From the NCBI RefSeq assembly GCF_004116265.1, contig NZ_QOUX01000001.1, positions 186,001-250,000 of the forward strand: a stretch of 64,000 nt of DNA, written 5' to 3'. The DNA comes from Anaerobacillus alkaliphilus. Its GTDB lineage: Bacteria > Bacillota > Bacilli > Bacillales > Anaerobacillaceae. Of the stretch, positions 54,179 to 63,654 are shown in pieces. Each line of letters opens with the position of its first letter. Positions within the stretch are counted from its first letter, which is position 1. The notes below the pieces were generated by a model. That model had not been told where the DNA came from. It did not search any database and saw only the letters and a list, made by a program, of their open reading frames with translations. The position numbers and the translations under genes were made by a program.

Positions 54179-55966
54179 ATGATTCAATTTCCTAAGCCAG
54201 ATGTGGATCAATTTTTTCGTACATATGCCATTACAACTTTTGCGATTAGTAAAGATGAAAAGAAGTTAATCTTTAGCAGTAACATCAATGGTAAACAGAA
54301 TTTATGGGCGATTGATTTTCCTAATCAATTTCCGTATCTTTTTGCGCAAGTAGATCAACAATGCAACTTTATTAAAATAGACGGTGACAATCGCTATGTA
54401 TTAGCTGGGTTTGATCATGATGGTGATGAAAACTATCAAATCTATGCCCTGCCATTCGAAGGTGGAAAGCCACAACCGCTTATTACTGGTGAAAAAACGG
54501 ATAAATTCTTCTATGCCGATTCGTCAAAAGACGGTGAAAGAGTTTACTATATGACGAGTAAAGGAAATCCGCAATTTCTAAATCTTCATCGTTATGACAT
54601 TACTAGCAATGAAGATGTTTTAGTTGATAAAGGGGAAGGTGCTCCAACTTACATGGCAGCCCTTGCTCCAGATGAAAGTAGTTATGTAACAATAAGTTCC
54701 CTTGCTAACACATATTCGCTAGGTTACGTTGTAGTTAATGGTGAAAAACGATTGCTGACTCCAACAAAAGAAGAAGTTCACACTGTTACGAATCCAGTAT
54801 ATACAGATGAAAACACTATTTATTTTGTCACAAACTTTGGTGAAGAGTTTTCGTATATTGCGTCATATAACCTAGTTAGCGGAGAATTTCTTCCTGTGAA
54901 AAAAATACCGTCAGAATCTGTGAAGAATTTAAAGTGGAATAAAACGTTTAAAAGCTTTTTCTTTGTGACTGAGAAAGGCGTTACAGATCAACTTTACTCT
55001 TACTCTCTTGATACTGAAGAAGTAACGAAGCTAGAAGCCCCTACAGACGTGATTGAGCAATTAACAGTGGCTGAGAGTGGCACTGTTTATGTGCTAGGAA
55101 GAAGTGCTACAATTCCGTTTAATATTTTCCGTTTAGTCCAAGGAGAACATTGGGAACAAATTACCACCAACCACGTCCTTGGGATTACTTCAGAACAAAT
55201 GGTTGAACCAGATGTCGTTACGTATCCTTCCTTTGATGGACTGGAAATTGAAGCTCTATATTTCAAGGCGAAACCAGAGCTAGCAAATGGCTACACCATC
55301 TTTTGGCCACATGGTGGTCCACAAGCTGCAGAACGTAAATCGTTCCGTGCGATGTTCCAATGCTTTCTAAATCGTGGGTATTCGATCTTCGCACCAAACT
55401 TTAGAGGGAGCACAGGTTATGGTTCATCCTTCGTAAAACTTGTGGAAGGAGATTGGGGAGAAGGTCCTCGTCTAGATTGTGTACATGGGATTCAATGGTT
55501 GTTCGATCAAAAGGCATCTAGTCCGGAGAAATTGTTTGTAGTAGGTGGTAGTTACGGTGGCTATATGGCATTGTTACTTGCCGGTAGACATGCAGATTTA
55601 TTTAAGGCAACGGTTGATATTTTCGGCGTTAGTAATTTGTTTACCTTCCTTAACTCTGTACCAGAGCATTGGAAGCCCATGATGAAGCGTTGGTTAGGAG
55701 ATGCGGTAGAGGATAAAGAAAGACTTGAGAAAGATTCACCGATTACCTACCTAGATACAATGACAAATCCAATGCTAGTTATCCAAGGCGCGAATGATCC
55801 ACGTGTCGTAAAAGAAGAATCAGACCAAATTGTTGCAGCTTTAGAGAAAAACGGTGTAGACGTTGAGTACCTAGTATTAGACGATGAAGGTCACGGATTC
55901 TCAAAGAAACATAATGAGATAAAAGTATACGAAACGATGCTTGAATTTTTAGCGAAGCATCAATAA
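54179..55966 (+). CDS. S9 family serine peptidase (acyl-aminoacyl peptidase-like)
   Basis: 595 residues. N-terminal beta-propeller (about 10-330) with WD-like repeats ([16 protein letters not shown]). Alpha/beta hydrolase (about 345-595) with catalytic Ser in GGSYGGYMA (about 460-468), Asp in GANDPRV and His in DEGHGFS. Cleaves short or N-acylated peptides in the cytoplasm. AAAGGAGG precedes the ATG. Confidence 0.9.
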   Translation: MIQFPKPDVDQFFRTYAITTFAISKDEKKLIFSSNINGKQNLWAIDFPNQFPYLFAQVDQQCNFIKIDGDNRYVLAGFDHDGDENYQIYALPFEGGKPQPLITGEKTDKFFYADSSKDGERVYYMTSKGNPQFLNLHRYDITSNEDVLVDKGEGAPTYMAALAPDESSYVTISSLANTYSLGYVVVNGEKRLLTPTKEEVHTVTNPVYTDENTIYFVTNFGEEFSYIASYNLVSGEFLPVKKIPSESVKNLKWNKTFKSFFFVTEKGVTDQLYSYSLDTEEVTKLEAPTDVIEQLTVAESGTVYVLGRSATIPFNIFRLVQGEHWEQITTNHVLGITSEQMVEPDVVTYPSFDGLEIEALYFKAKPELANGYTIFWPHGGPQAAERKSFRAMFQCFLNRGYSIFAPNFRGSTGYGSSFVKLVEGDWGEGPRLDCVHGIQWLFDQKASSPEKLFVVGGSYGGYMALLLAGRHADLFKATVDIFGVSNLFTFLNSVPEHWKPMMKRWLGDAVEDKERLEKDSPITYLDTMTNPMLVIQGANDPRVVKEESDQIVAALEKNGVDVEYLVLDDEGHGFSKKHNEIKVYETMLEFLAKHQ

Positions 55967-55975
55967 GAAAACAAC

Positions 55976-56010
55976 AGAGCTATGGGCGATGCCTCTAGCT
56001 CTATTTTTTT
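55976..56010 (+). terminator. Intrinsic terminator
   Basis: AGAGCTA/TAGCTCT stem, then ATTTTTTT. Confidence 0.8.
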
Positions 56011-56069
56011 AGGAAACAATTTGATAGAATAAGAAGAATAGACATGTGATATTTTTGTGGGGTGCAGTA

Positions 56070-56570
56070 ATGGATACAAAGAAAGCTTATCGAATGCTCG
56101 TAGTCGTGCTTTTTTTTGCTTTTATAAGTTTGATTTCTAGATCAATCATTTATTTGGTTTTATCAGTGGCAATTGCTACGATGATCGTTTTTTTACTTAG
56201 TAGTGCAAAAAAAGCAAAAAGAGAGCAAGGTGTGCAAACCTCTTCAACAAAAGCCTCTGGTGATCAAGACATAAGATTACATAAATTCTTAATCGTTACA
56301 ACAGTTATTGGTGCATTAATGATTGGCTACGGTTCACTGTTCTTTACTGAAAATCCTTATTTTCAGCAATTTATTTCAATACCTACTCAGTTTCCCTTAG
56401 CAATTCTGATAATGATTGGTGGCTTTGGAATTGCTCTTAGTAGCCTTTATTTTATCATTCGTGAAATGCTGTCAACTGGGGCTGAAAAATCGGGGGATAG
56501 ATGTGAATTTTGTCGAGCGAAAAACAATCCTGAACATAGGTATTGTTTTAAGTGTGGTAAGCAATTGTGA
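56070..56570 (+). CDS. Membrane protein with C-terminal zinc ribbon
   Basis: 166 residues. Four helices (about 8-27, 29-45, 75-95 and 113-133) and a C-terminal zinc ribbon CEFCRAKNNPEHRYCFKCGK (about 145-164). GTGGGGTG supports ATG 56070. Function unknown; zinc-ribbon tails on small membrane proteins often mediate cytoplasmic contacts. Confidence 0.72.
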   Translation: MDTKKAYRMLVVVLFFAFISLISRSIIYLVLSVAIATMIVFLLSSAKKAKREQGVQTSSTKASGDQDIRLHKFLIVTTVIGALMIGYGSLFFTENPYFQQFISIPTQFPLAILIMIGGFGIALSSLYFIIREMLSTGAEKSGDRCEFCRAKNNPEHRYCFKCGKQL

Positions 56571-56571
56571 G

Positions 56572-56608
56572 AAAAGTGAAGCTAAGTTCATGTAGCTTCA
56601 CTTTTTGT
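56572..56608. terminator. Bidirectional terminator
   Basis: AAAAGTGAAGCTA/TAGCTTCACTTTT stem between convergent genes. Confidence 0.88.
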
Positions 56609-56615
56609 TACGAAC

Positions 56616-57623
56616 TCATTTTTTATCTCTTAATTCTTGCCGATTAATACTTTGTGGAGGTTTTTCTAACCACCCATGTTTTATGAGTAATTTCGCACCA
56701 TCGTCTGCTAGTTCCGCGGTTTCTAAGAGAAGTCTCATAAAGGCGGTTCCAATATCTTTTCTCATACTTGTACTTAGAGCTGCACCATAGTTTGTCATGC
56801 CAACTGAACCTAGCATCGTCGTGTGGAATAGCATCAATCTTTCTGAAAAAGGTGCTTCAATTGAGTTAGTTATTTCTCCATCCCATGTTGAAGGATAGGA
56901 GGAATCGTTTTCTTGTAACAATTCTAAAAATACTTGAACATGCTTTTTTGAAATAGCTAATCCGTTTAAAAAGTAGTGTTGGATTTTAGGTGATTTGGTC
57001 ACTTGACTAAAGCCAAGTAGTAACGTTTTACCAACATTATTTACCTCAATATTTCTTCCTAAATGAGAAATCTCCATTGCAAGTAACGCTCGTTTCCCTT
57101 CAAAGTAATTTCCTAAAAATGAAGTATCCTCTATGAACTCAGAAGATTCATTATAGGTCATAAATGGAGTTCGAACATATACTCCTTTCTCCAAAGCAGT
57201 GTCTGTAAACATATTGAATAATTGAGTTGTTTGTTCAAGACAGCTCTGATAAAACGAACGAATGTCTTTCCTCGTTGCTAACGCCATCGATAGAGCATAA
57301 ACACCTAATCCTGCTTTTGCCATATATTCAATGTAGCGCAAATAAAAAGTGTCTGACCAAAGCTTAGCCGCGTTACTATTTAGATCTTGCTCCCCAAACC
57401 CAATAGGCAGTGGAATCTGTTCTTCATTAAAAATCTTTGTTACTTCTTTTAAATGAGTTTCTGAAATTGAAATGGAATATTCAAGGATGGTTGTAATTTC
57501 AGGAGTTTCGTTTGTTGCTAAAAAGTGCTTCAACACAGAGATAGCCAGGGAATCTGCTATGTATGTATTCCATAAAGTAGCATATTCTGCGGAAGTTAAT
57601 TTAGGGTTATGGTTCACGTTCAC
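56616..57623 (-). CDS. DUF3231 family protein
   Basis: 335 residues in two ferritin-like four-helix repeats (about 5-165 and 175-320), each starting near LTSAEYATLWNTY / APFSERLMLFH-type helices. DUF3231 proteins are common in spore-forming Bacillaceae; function unknown. The repeats lack a clear di-iron ExxH set. GTG start with CGGAGA upstream. Confidence 0.75.
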   Translation of the reverse strand: MNVNHNPKLTSAEYATLWNTYIADSLAISVLKHFLATNETPEITTILEYSISISETHLKEVTKIFNEEQIPLPIGFGEQDLNSNAAKLWSDTFYLRYIEYMAKAGLGVYALSMALATRKDIRSFYQSCLEQTTQLFNMFTDTALEKGVYVRTPFMTYNESSEFIEDTSFLGNYFEGKRALLAMEISHLGRNIEVNNVGKTLLLGFSQVTKSPKIQHYFLNGLAISKKHVQVFLELLQENDSSYPSTWDGEITNSIEAPFSERLMLFHTTMLGSVGMTNYGAALSTSMRKDIGTAFMRLLLETAELADDGAKLLIKHGWLEKPPQSINRQELRDKK

Positions 57624-57776
57624 AAAAGATCGTCTCCGTTCTGGTGAAAATAACTAACATTTTCTAGTATTTGTAAATTGGAATACAATTATTACTTAAA
57701 TTGTTTTTGCTACATTTTTCAAATTATTTCGTGTATAATATATTTAGTTACTCGAAACATTAATTGAGATAAGAAG

Positions 57777-59021
57777 GTGTTAACAATTAAAGTGCAAAGT
57801 AGAAATTTACTCATTATGTGGGTGGCTAACTTTTTAGTTGCTGCTAGTGCGACGATGATTTTGCCTTTTTTGTCGTTGTACATTTCTACATTTGGGGATT
57901 ATTCAAGTGCCTACATTCAGAAATGGTCAGGTTTTGTGTTTGGGATTACCTTTTTAACTGCTTTTTTAATATCGCCATTATGGGGAAGATTTGGTGATAA
58001 GCATGGTCGAAAAAAAATATTGCTGATTACGGGATTCGGGATTGCACTAAGCATATTTTTTATGGGTTATGCTTCTTCTGTAACAGAATTATTCATCCTG
58101 CGCTTGTTTATGGGTGTAGTTACAGGCTTTATACCAACATCAATTGCCTTGATATCTGCACAAACAGATAAAAAACACGCGGGAAAAGTACTGGCAACCG
58201 TACAGACTGGAACTGTTTCTGGTGGATTATTTGGGCCATTAATTGGTGGTAGTTTGGTAGATACAGTTGGCTTTCAATATACCTTTATTTTAACTTCTTC
58301 AGCGATCGCTTTGGCTACACTGATTGTTGCCATTGGAATTAAGGAAATCGTAGTTAACGAGAAAAATGCTAGTAAAAAGACCTATAGTCGAAAAGAAGTT
58401 CTTCGGCTTATTTTTAAAAGTAGGTTACTACTAGCTGTCATGTTGATTTCATTTTTTATTCAAACAGCAAACTTTAGCATTCAACCATTATTGGCGTTAT
58501 ACGTAGACGAACTAACGACAACCGTAAATCTCGCTTTTATGGCCGGGTTAGCCTTTTCTATTACGGGTTTAGGGAATTTAGTAGCGACGAGAAGCTGGGG
58601 AAATTTAGGGGACCGAATCGGTCATGATAAGGTATTAATCATTTGCCTCATCTTAGCGGTTGTTTGTTTCATTCCACAAGCCTTTGTGACAAACATTTGG
58701 CAACTTGTCTTTTTACGATTTTTATATGGAATTCAAGTTGGTGGATTAATTCCTTGTATGACCGCCTATATAAGACAATTAGCGCCATTATCCGTGCAAG
58801 GAGAGGTATTAGGCTACAATCAAAGCTTCCGATTTTTAGGCAATGTCATAGGTCCAGTTATGGGGGGAGTTCTGGCAGGCTATTTCGGAATTTCATCTGT
58901 GTTTTATTTTTCAGCGTCATTGTTTGTTGTCGCTTTATTCGTTCTATATTTTTCTTTAAAAGAAAAAGAGGTCACCGCTTTCGAAGACGAACATACACTA
59001 AAAAGAGTGAAAAATTTTTAG
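57777..59021 (+). CDS. MFS efflux transporter (MdtG-like)
   Basis: Up to 414 residues, twelve helices. Motif A GRFGDKHGRKKILL (about 71-84) and motif C-like GPLIGGSLVD (about 154-163) mark the drug:H+ antiporter group; a second GNLGDRIGHDKVL lies in the other half. Start uncertain: GTG 57777 overlaps the AAGAAGG ribosome site, so GTG 57792 or an ATT at 57786 may be used. Substrate unknown. Confidence 0.83.
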   Translation: MLTIKVQSRNLLIMWVANFLVAASATMILPFLSLYISTFGDYSSAYIQKWSGFVFGITFLTAFLISPLWGRFGDKHGRKKILLITGFGIALSIFFMGYASSVTELFILRLFMGVVTGFIPTSIALISAQTDKKHAGKVLATVQTGTVSGGLFGPLIGGSLVDTVGFQYTFILTSSAIALATLIVAIGIKEIVVNEKNASKKTYSRKEVLRLIFKSRLLLAVMLISFFIQTANFSIQPLLALYVDELTTTVNLAFMAGLAFSITGLGNLVATRSWGNLGDRIGHDKVLIICLILAVVCFIPQAFVTNIWQLVFLRFLYGIQVGGLIPCMTAYIRQLAPLSVQGEVLGYNQSFRFLGNVIGPVMGGVLAGYFGISSVFYFSASLFVVALFVLYFSLKEKEVTAFEDEHTLKRVKNF

Positions 59022-59094
59022 AAAGCTAGCTTACAAGACAAATTCTTTAGATTTTGGTAAACTTTCTTTAACAATTACGAAAGGAAGGTTTCTG

Positions 59095-59265
59095 ATGCTC
59101 CTGACGTTAAAAGAGAAAAAGTTTCTAATTCAAATGCTTGCCAAACAAAAAAGAAGCTTTTGGAGTTCCAGTAAAGAAAAGCAATTGGCAGAAGAGCTTT
59201 TAGAAAAGTTTGAACAAAACATACGCAATGAAAAAACAAATGATATGAAACAATCAAGATTATAA
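59095..59265 (+). CDS. Small helical hypothetical protein
   Basis: 56 residues (MLLTLKEKKFLIQMLAKQKR...), amphipathic and basic. AAAGGAAGG precedes the ATG and a strong terminator follows, so it is a believable gene. No known domain. Confidence 0.62.
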   Translation: MLLTLKEKKFLIQMLAKQKRSFWSSSKEKQLAEELLEKFEQNIRNEKTNDMKQSRL

Positions 59266-59272
59266 ACTTATA

Positions 59273-59316
59273 AACAACCCAAGTACTCACTTATTGTGAG
59301 ACTTGGGTTGTTTTTA
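59273..59316 (+). terminator. Intrinsic terminator, extended hairpin
   Basis: AACAACCCAAGT/ACTTGGGTTGTT with an inner CTCAC/GTGAG stem, then T run. Confidence 0.9.
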
Positions 59317-59366
59317 TCTATTTATACAAAAAAACAGGAATGAATATCTTATATATTTAGATATTG

Positions 59367-59383
59367 TAACGTAATTTTCGTTA
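59367..59383. promoter_or_regulatory. Inverted repeat upstream of ppsA
   Basis: TAACG-N7-CGTTA about 80 bases before the start; a possible operator. TATACT at 59421 is a -10 candidate. Confidence 0.4.
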
Positions 59384-59461
59384 AAATAAAAATAAGTATA
59401 ACATTATAAACTTAATGTGATATACTAATTAAGAATAAACAACTCAAAGGGGAGAATTCAT

Positions 59462-61807
59462 TTGTCATCATTTCAATACATTCGCTGGTTTAAGGAAATT
59501 GGGAAAAACGATATTCCATTAGTGGGAGGGAAAGGTGCCAATTTAGGTGAGCTAACTCAAAACGGTGTAAATGTCCCACCAGGTTTCTGCGTAACGGCAA
59601 CTGCCTACAGTGATTTTATTTTGGAACGTGAAATAGATAAAAAAATTCACAGAATTATAAGTGAAATTGAAACTGACAACACAGCAGAATTACAAATTAA
59701 ATCTCAACAAATTCGAAACTTAATTGAGAAGACTGATATGTTAGAAACGATTGAAATTGAAATTCGTGAAGCATATTCACAGTTTAGTAAGGAAGTAGGA
59801 CATGAATCACCACGAGTGGCAGTTCGAAGTTCGGCAACAGCTGAAGATTTACCAGAAGCATCGTTTGCTGGTCAACAAGACACATACCTTGAAATTGAAG
59901 GTGTTAATGAGGTCATTAAGCATGTAAAAAGATGCTGGGCATCTCTTTGGACAGCAAGAGCAATCTATTACCGGGAAAACCAAGGATTTAGTCATTTTGA
60001 TGTTTCGTTAAGTACTGTTGTTCAAAAAATGGTTGATAGCGAGAAATCAGGTGTGTTATTTACTGCTAACCCCGTGACAAACAATCGAAATGAAATGATG
60101 ATCAATGCAAGCTGGGGATTAGGGGAAGCAGTTGTATCAGGTACGGTTACGCCAGACGAATACTTAGTCGACAAACAAACCTTAACCATCACAGAAAAGC
60201 ATATTGCTACAAAAAATGTGATTGTTGTCAAACATAAAGAAAAAGTCGGAACAGTTGAAGTAGCTGTCAAAGACTACTTAGGCTATGATCACGTAACAGC
60301 GCAATGCCTACTAGATGATGAAATAAAATATTTATGCAAAAGTAGCTTAAAGATTGAGGAAATCTATCAAACACCACAAGATATTGAATGGGCTCTTGAT
60401 GCTGATACGAAAGAGCTCTATATTTTACAAGCACGTCCAATTACAACGTTAAAAGAAGTGGAAGGAGAAACAACAGAAGTGATAGTTGAACGTCGTCCAT
60501 TAGTAAAAGGATTAGCTGCGTCTCCAGGTATGGCAAGTGGAGTCGTCAGAAGAATAAAGGATATTACCGAAATTAGCCGGGTTCAAAAAGGTGACATTCT
60601 TGTAACTGTCATGACAAACCCGGATATGATCCCAGCGTTAAAGCGTGCCGCAGCTGTTGTGACAGATGAAGGCGGTCGAACGTGCCATGCAGCAATCGTT
60701 TCAAGAGAATTAGGAATTCCTTGTATCGTAGGCTCTAATACAGCGACTGAAATCCTTGAGGAAGGCATGGAAGTCACAGTAGATGCAACAAGAGGTGTGG
60801 TTTATAGCGGCAAGATGGTCAGTGAAAAGAAACCAGAAACTGCCTCAGCTCAAGCTGCAATCAATGAAGCGCTTCTTGCTCAACTAGCACCAATTACAGG
60901 AACGAAGGTCTATATGAATTTGGGCGAGTCAGAGATGATTCACAAGTATAAAAACCTTCCTTTTGACGGAATTGGTCTAATGAGAACGGAGTTTATTTTC
61001 TCCAACATTGTCGGGGCTCACCCCATGTATTTAGTTAAGACCGGTCAACAAGAGTATTTCGTCAATAAAATGGCGGATGCGATTACAACAGCTGCTGAGG
61101 TGCTATATCCAAGACCAGTCGTTGTTCGTTTAAGTGACTTCCGATCAAATGAGTTCCGTGGTTTAGAAGGTGGAGAAGAGGTTGAACCAATTGAAGCCAA
61201 CCCAATGATTGGCTGGCGTGGTGTGTCTCGTTATATCTCTCCACAATACGAAGCAGGGTTCCGATTAGAATGTAAGGCAATCAAGAAGGTAAGAGAAGAA
61301 TACGGATTAACAAATGTATGGGTAATGCTACCGTTCGTACGCACGCCTTGGGAAGTTGTGAAAGTAAAACAAATCATGGCAGAAGAAGGATTAGTACAAA
61401 ACAGCGAGTTTAAAATTTGGATTATGGCTGAAGTTCCATCGGTAATTTTTGCAGCAGAGGAGTTTGCACAACTAGTTGATGGCTTTAGTATCGGAAGTAA
61501 TGATCTTACTCAGTTAATTATGGGAGCAGACCGTGACTCAGGAATTTTAAACAGCATGGGCTATTTTGATGAACGCAGTCCTTCTGTAAAAGCAGCGATC
61601 AAAATGCTAATTGAAGCAGCACACAAACATGGCAAATCCGTTTCGATTTGTGGGCAAGGACCGTCACTTTACCCTGAGTTTACAGAATTCCTAGTGAATG
61701 CCGGAATTGATAGTATTAGCGTAAACCCAGATACCATTAATTATACTCGTAGATTAATAGCTTCGGTGGAGCAGAAGATGATTTTGACGAAGTTGAGAGG
61801 GATTTAG
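59462..61807 (+). CDS. ppsA: Phosphoenolpyruvate synthase
   Basis: 781 residues. N-terminal ATP-grasp (VGGKGANLGEL at about 20-30; SSATAEDLPEASFAGQQDT at about 120-138), the swivelling domain with phospho-His in GGRTCHAAIVSREL (about 402-415) and the C-terminal PEP/pyruvate domain (FxIGSNDLTQL, CGQGP). Converts pyruvate plus ATP to PEP, AMP and Pi, for gluconeogenesis. Length excludes pyruvate phosphate dikinase (about 875). TTG start with AAAGGGGAG. Confidence 0.92.
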   Translation: MSSFQYIRWFKEIGKNDIPLVGGKGANLGELTQNGVNVPPGFCVTATAYSDFILEREIDKKIHRIISEIETDNTAELQIKSQQIRNLIEKTDMLETIEIEIREAYSQFSKEVGHESPRVAVRSSATAEDLPEASFAGQQDTYLEIEGVNEVIKHVKRCWASLWTARAIYYRENQGFSHFDVSLSTVVQKMVDSEKSGVLFTANPVTNNRNEMMINASWGLGEAVVSGTVTPDEYLVDKQTLTITEKHIATKNVIVVKHKEKVGTVEVAVKDYLGYDHVTAQCLLDDEIKYLCKSSLKIEEIYQTPQDIEWALDADTKELYILQARPITTLKEVEGETTEVIVERRPLVKGLAASPGMASGVVRRIKDITEISRVQKGDILVTVMTNPDMIPALKRAAAVVTDEGGRTCHAAIVSRELGIPCIVGSNTATEILEEGMEVTVDATRGVVYSGKMVSEKKPETASAQAAINEALLAQLAPITGTKVYMNLGESEMIHKYKNLPFDGIGLMRTEFIFSNIVGAHPMYLVKTGQQEYFVNKMADAITTAAEVLYPRPVVVRLSDFRSNEFRGLEGGEEVEPIEANPMIGWRGVSRYISPQYEAGFRLECKAIKKVREEYGLTNVWVMLPFVRTPWEVVKVKQIMAEEGLVQNSEFKIWIMAEVPSVIFAAEEFAQLVDGFSIGSNDLTQLIMGADRDSGILNSMGYFDERSPSVKAAIKMLIEAAHKHGKSVSICGQGPSLYPEFTEFLVNAGIDSISVNPDTINYTRRLIASVEQKMILTKLRGI

Positions 61808-61819
61808 AAAGTCTAGGAA

Positions 61820-61870
61820 GAGCCCCTAATAGTTAGATCTATAGGGGTTCTTGCTAATTAGTAGCAAGAA
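61820..61870 (+). terminator. Double hairpin after ppsA
   Basis: GAGCCCCTA/TAGGGGTTC (one G-U) followed by overlapping TTCTTGCTA/TAGCAAGAA. No T run, so termination would be weak or Rho-aided. Nothing else seen up to 62017. Confidence 0.45.
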
Positions 61871-62017
61871 GTCATTAAACTTCTTAATAAAGAACATAAT
61901 TTGTTTACTTATGCTTTGATTTAGATTATAATTCTTTATAGAGAACTAATTATCTAGTAAGTAATTTCCTGTTTTGTATGCTGTGATTATGAATAACCAT
62001 AAAAGGGAGTTGAATAA

Positions 62018-62254
62018 ATGAATGGTGAGAGTATTCGAGAACTTAGAAAAAAGAAAAGAATGTCAATAGACCAGCTTTCTGACTTATCAGGTGTATCTAA
62101 ATCATATATTAGCTATATAGAAAGGGGTTTGCAAAATAACCCTAGCATAGCTGTTATTGAAAAGATTTCGAAAGCATTAGATGTCCAGCTAGTTGACTTA
62201 ATTGAAGGATTAAATAAACCGCCGCTAAAAGAAGAACATCCCATCATAAGCTAG
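62018..62254 (+). CDS. SinR-like XRE regulator, short form
   Basis: 78 residues: a full HTH (IRELRKKKRMSIDQLSDLSGV... SKSYISYIERG at about 5-36) and a short tail. It matches the SinR DNA-binding half, but lacks the SinI-type interaction domain. AAAGGGAG upstream. Could bind the same operators as SinR; inference. Confidence 0.85.
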   Translation: MNGESIRELRKKKRMSIDQLSDLSGVSKSYISYIERGLQNNPSIAVIEKISKALDVQLVDLIEGLNKPPLKEEHPIIS

Positions 62255-62275
62255 AAGATGGGATGTTTTATTTTA
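62235..62275 (+). terminator. Terminator overlapping the stop codon
   Basis: AACATCCCATC/GATGGGATGTT hairpin containing the TAG, then TTATTTTA. Confidence 0.78.
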
Positions 62276-62602
62276 GTTGTTATTTTTTCGCCATTTATTG
62301 AATTCTAAGAATTCACGAAACTGTTCTTTACTAACACCTGAATCCATAGCTTCTTTTACTAACTGTAACCAAGCAGCATCAAGATCCTCGTCTTTAACAT
62401 CTTCGTTTTTTTCGTTTAACAGGGTTTCCAAGCTGACGCCGAGTACAGTTGAAACCTTTTCAAGAAATTGAATTGAAGGATTTGATTGTATATTTCTTTC
62501 AATTGAGCTTATATAAGATTTTGCTACTCCTGCAGCATCTGCTAGTTCGGTTAATGACATGCCTTTTTTTAGGCGATATTTTTTTAGGCGTTCACCAATC
62601 AT
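62273..62602 (-). CDS. sinR: Biofilm master regulator SinR
   Basis: 109 residues, the SinR size. N-terminal XRE HTH (GERLKKYRLKKGMSLTELAD..., SKSYISSIERNIQSNPSIQFLEK) and C-terminal SinR/SinI dimerisation helices (DAAWLQLVKEAMDSGVSKEQFREFL, about 74-98). SinR represses matrix genes and is antagonised by SinI. It lies 205 bases downstream of sinI on the same strand. Confidence 0.9.
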   Translation of the reverse strand: MIGERLKKYRLKKGMSLTELADAAGVAKSYISSIERNIQSNPSIQFLEKVSTVLGVSLETLLNEKNEDVKDEDLDAAWLQLVKEAMDSGVSKEQFREFLEFNKWRKNNN

Positions 62603-62807
62603 CTGTTATCGTTTCCTCTCTCAAACCTATCTCGTTAGGGGAATTATAACAGTTTTTTGATTGCTCTGTAAATAGTAACGTATAGGGGCTCTTTAATAGA
62701 AAGGATGCTAGGTATACTTTCGATCCACTTATACTAAAGATTTATGTATCTTAGGAAACTATCTCTCATCATCGTGTGAATATTTCTGGAAACATAGAAC
62801 TAGCGGA

Positions 62808-62927
62808 TCAACTTTTATTCTTTAATAAAAAATCCAAAATTTCATCCGTACTTATTCCCATAACCATTGCTTCTTGAATTAGTTCTACCCATTCCTGATC
62901 CAGACCTTCAACTAAACGAAATTCCAA
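62808..62927 (-). CDS. sinI: Anti-repressor SinI
   Basis: 39 residues from TTG 62927: MEFRLVEGLDQEWVELIQEA, then MVMGISTDEILDFLLKNKS. The LDQEWVELI..A...IS..EI..FLL pattern is that of SinI, and it parallels the SinR C-terminal helices. AGGAGGG sits eight bases before the TTG. SinI titrates SinR. It lies behind a c-di-GMP riboswitch. Confidence 0.85.
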   Translation of the reverse strand: MEFRLVEGLDQEWVELIQEAMVMGISTDEILDFLLKNKS

Positions 62928-62957
62928 TTAACGTTCCCTCCTAAAATACTTTTCAGT

Positions 62958-63048
62958 ATCTCAAGCAGCCCAGCCATCATAATTAACTATAACTTTAGAC
63001 CTGTGACTTTGCGTCCCTATTTTTCAATAGGTTTGCCTTTGTTTGAAA
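62958..63048 (-). promoter_or_regulatory. Cyclic-di-GMP class I (GEMM) riboswitch
   Basis: Minus strand, in order: CAAAGGCAAACC, hairpin TAT-TGAAAA-ATA, GGGACGCAAAG, TCACAGGTCTAA, then ATGATGGCTGGGCTGC. These are the conserved GEMM-I blocks in the right order and spacing. A small hairpin ATACT-GAAA-AGTAT with TTTTA (62944-62959) and the sinI ribosome site follow within 20 bases, so the platform may act on translation or weak termination. Confidence 0.85.
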
Positions 63049-63172
63049 ATTAAGAAAAATTTAGATAATTTTATAATCATTTCGTATTACTTCTCTTGTA
63101 GTATAAAGGTTATACTAGATATGTTTTGTAGAAATCTGTAAGTTATATCCAATTATCATTTGACAAATATGT

Positions 63173-63225
63173 AACTGTCAATCGGATTTAGTGGGTATTA
63201 CTGCCTATATAATCGACAGTTTTTC
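63173..63225 (+). other. Terminator-like hairpin in the sinI-MBL gap
   Basis: AACTGTC/GACAGTT outer stem with an inner hairpin and TTTTT; no gene in front of it on the plus strand, so it may belong to an unknown short transcript. Confidence 0.35.
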
Positions 63226-63434
63226 ATAGTTTTAAAGTAGTAATTACGATGTTCGAAATAGTCTATGTAAAAAGTGTTAAAATTATGCAAGAAATTGTTG
63301 AAAACTTCTTTTGTTTACCATTTATTTGAAGAACTATGTCTATATCGTGTCGAAGTGATAGTCTAGACGGTGTGAGTCTTTTTTGCTACTATAGTTGCTA
63401 TTTTTTTGGTATCCTAAAAAAAGCTGTGTTTTTT

Positions 63435-63637
63435 GGAAAGGCTCTTTTCGTAAAACATTGTGGATTTTTTATCCTAAACTAATCGGAAGAATACCCTAGA
63501 TGAAGATATCAGCCAATAAATTATGTAAGAAAAGAGCATTACTTACTAAATTAGTAGTAAATTCTTAGTAATTTGTGTAAAAATCCGGTTTTTGGGATTT
63601 TTACGAAAGCAACAAACTTTGCGAAAACAGCCTTTTG
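63435..63637. repeat. MITE-like element with terminal inverted repeats
   Basis: Left end GGAAAGGCTCTTTTCGTAAA and, inverted at the right end, CAAAAGGCTGTTTTCGCAAA: about 17 of 20 match. About 200 bases, AT-rich, no open frame. The right end abuts the ribosome site of the next gene. Similar AAAGGCTGTTTTCG ends are familiar from Bacillaceae intergenic regions. Confidence 0.55.
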
Positions 63638-63654
63638 AAAAGGAGAGGATTAAC

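Noticed and set aside
63236-63256. GTAATTACGAT as a Zur box
   Set aside because: The half-sites lack the central base, so spacing does not fit the 7-1-7 operator.
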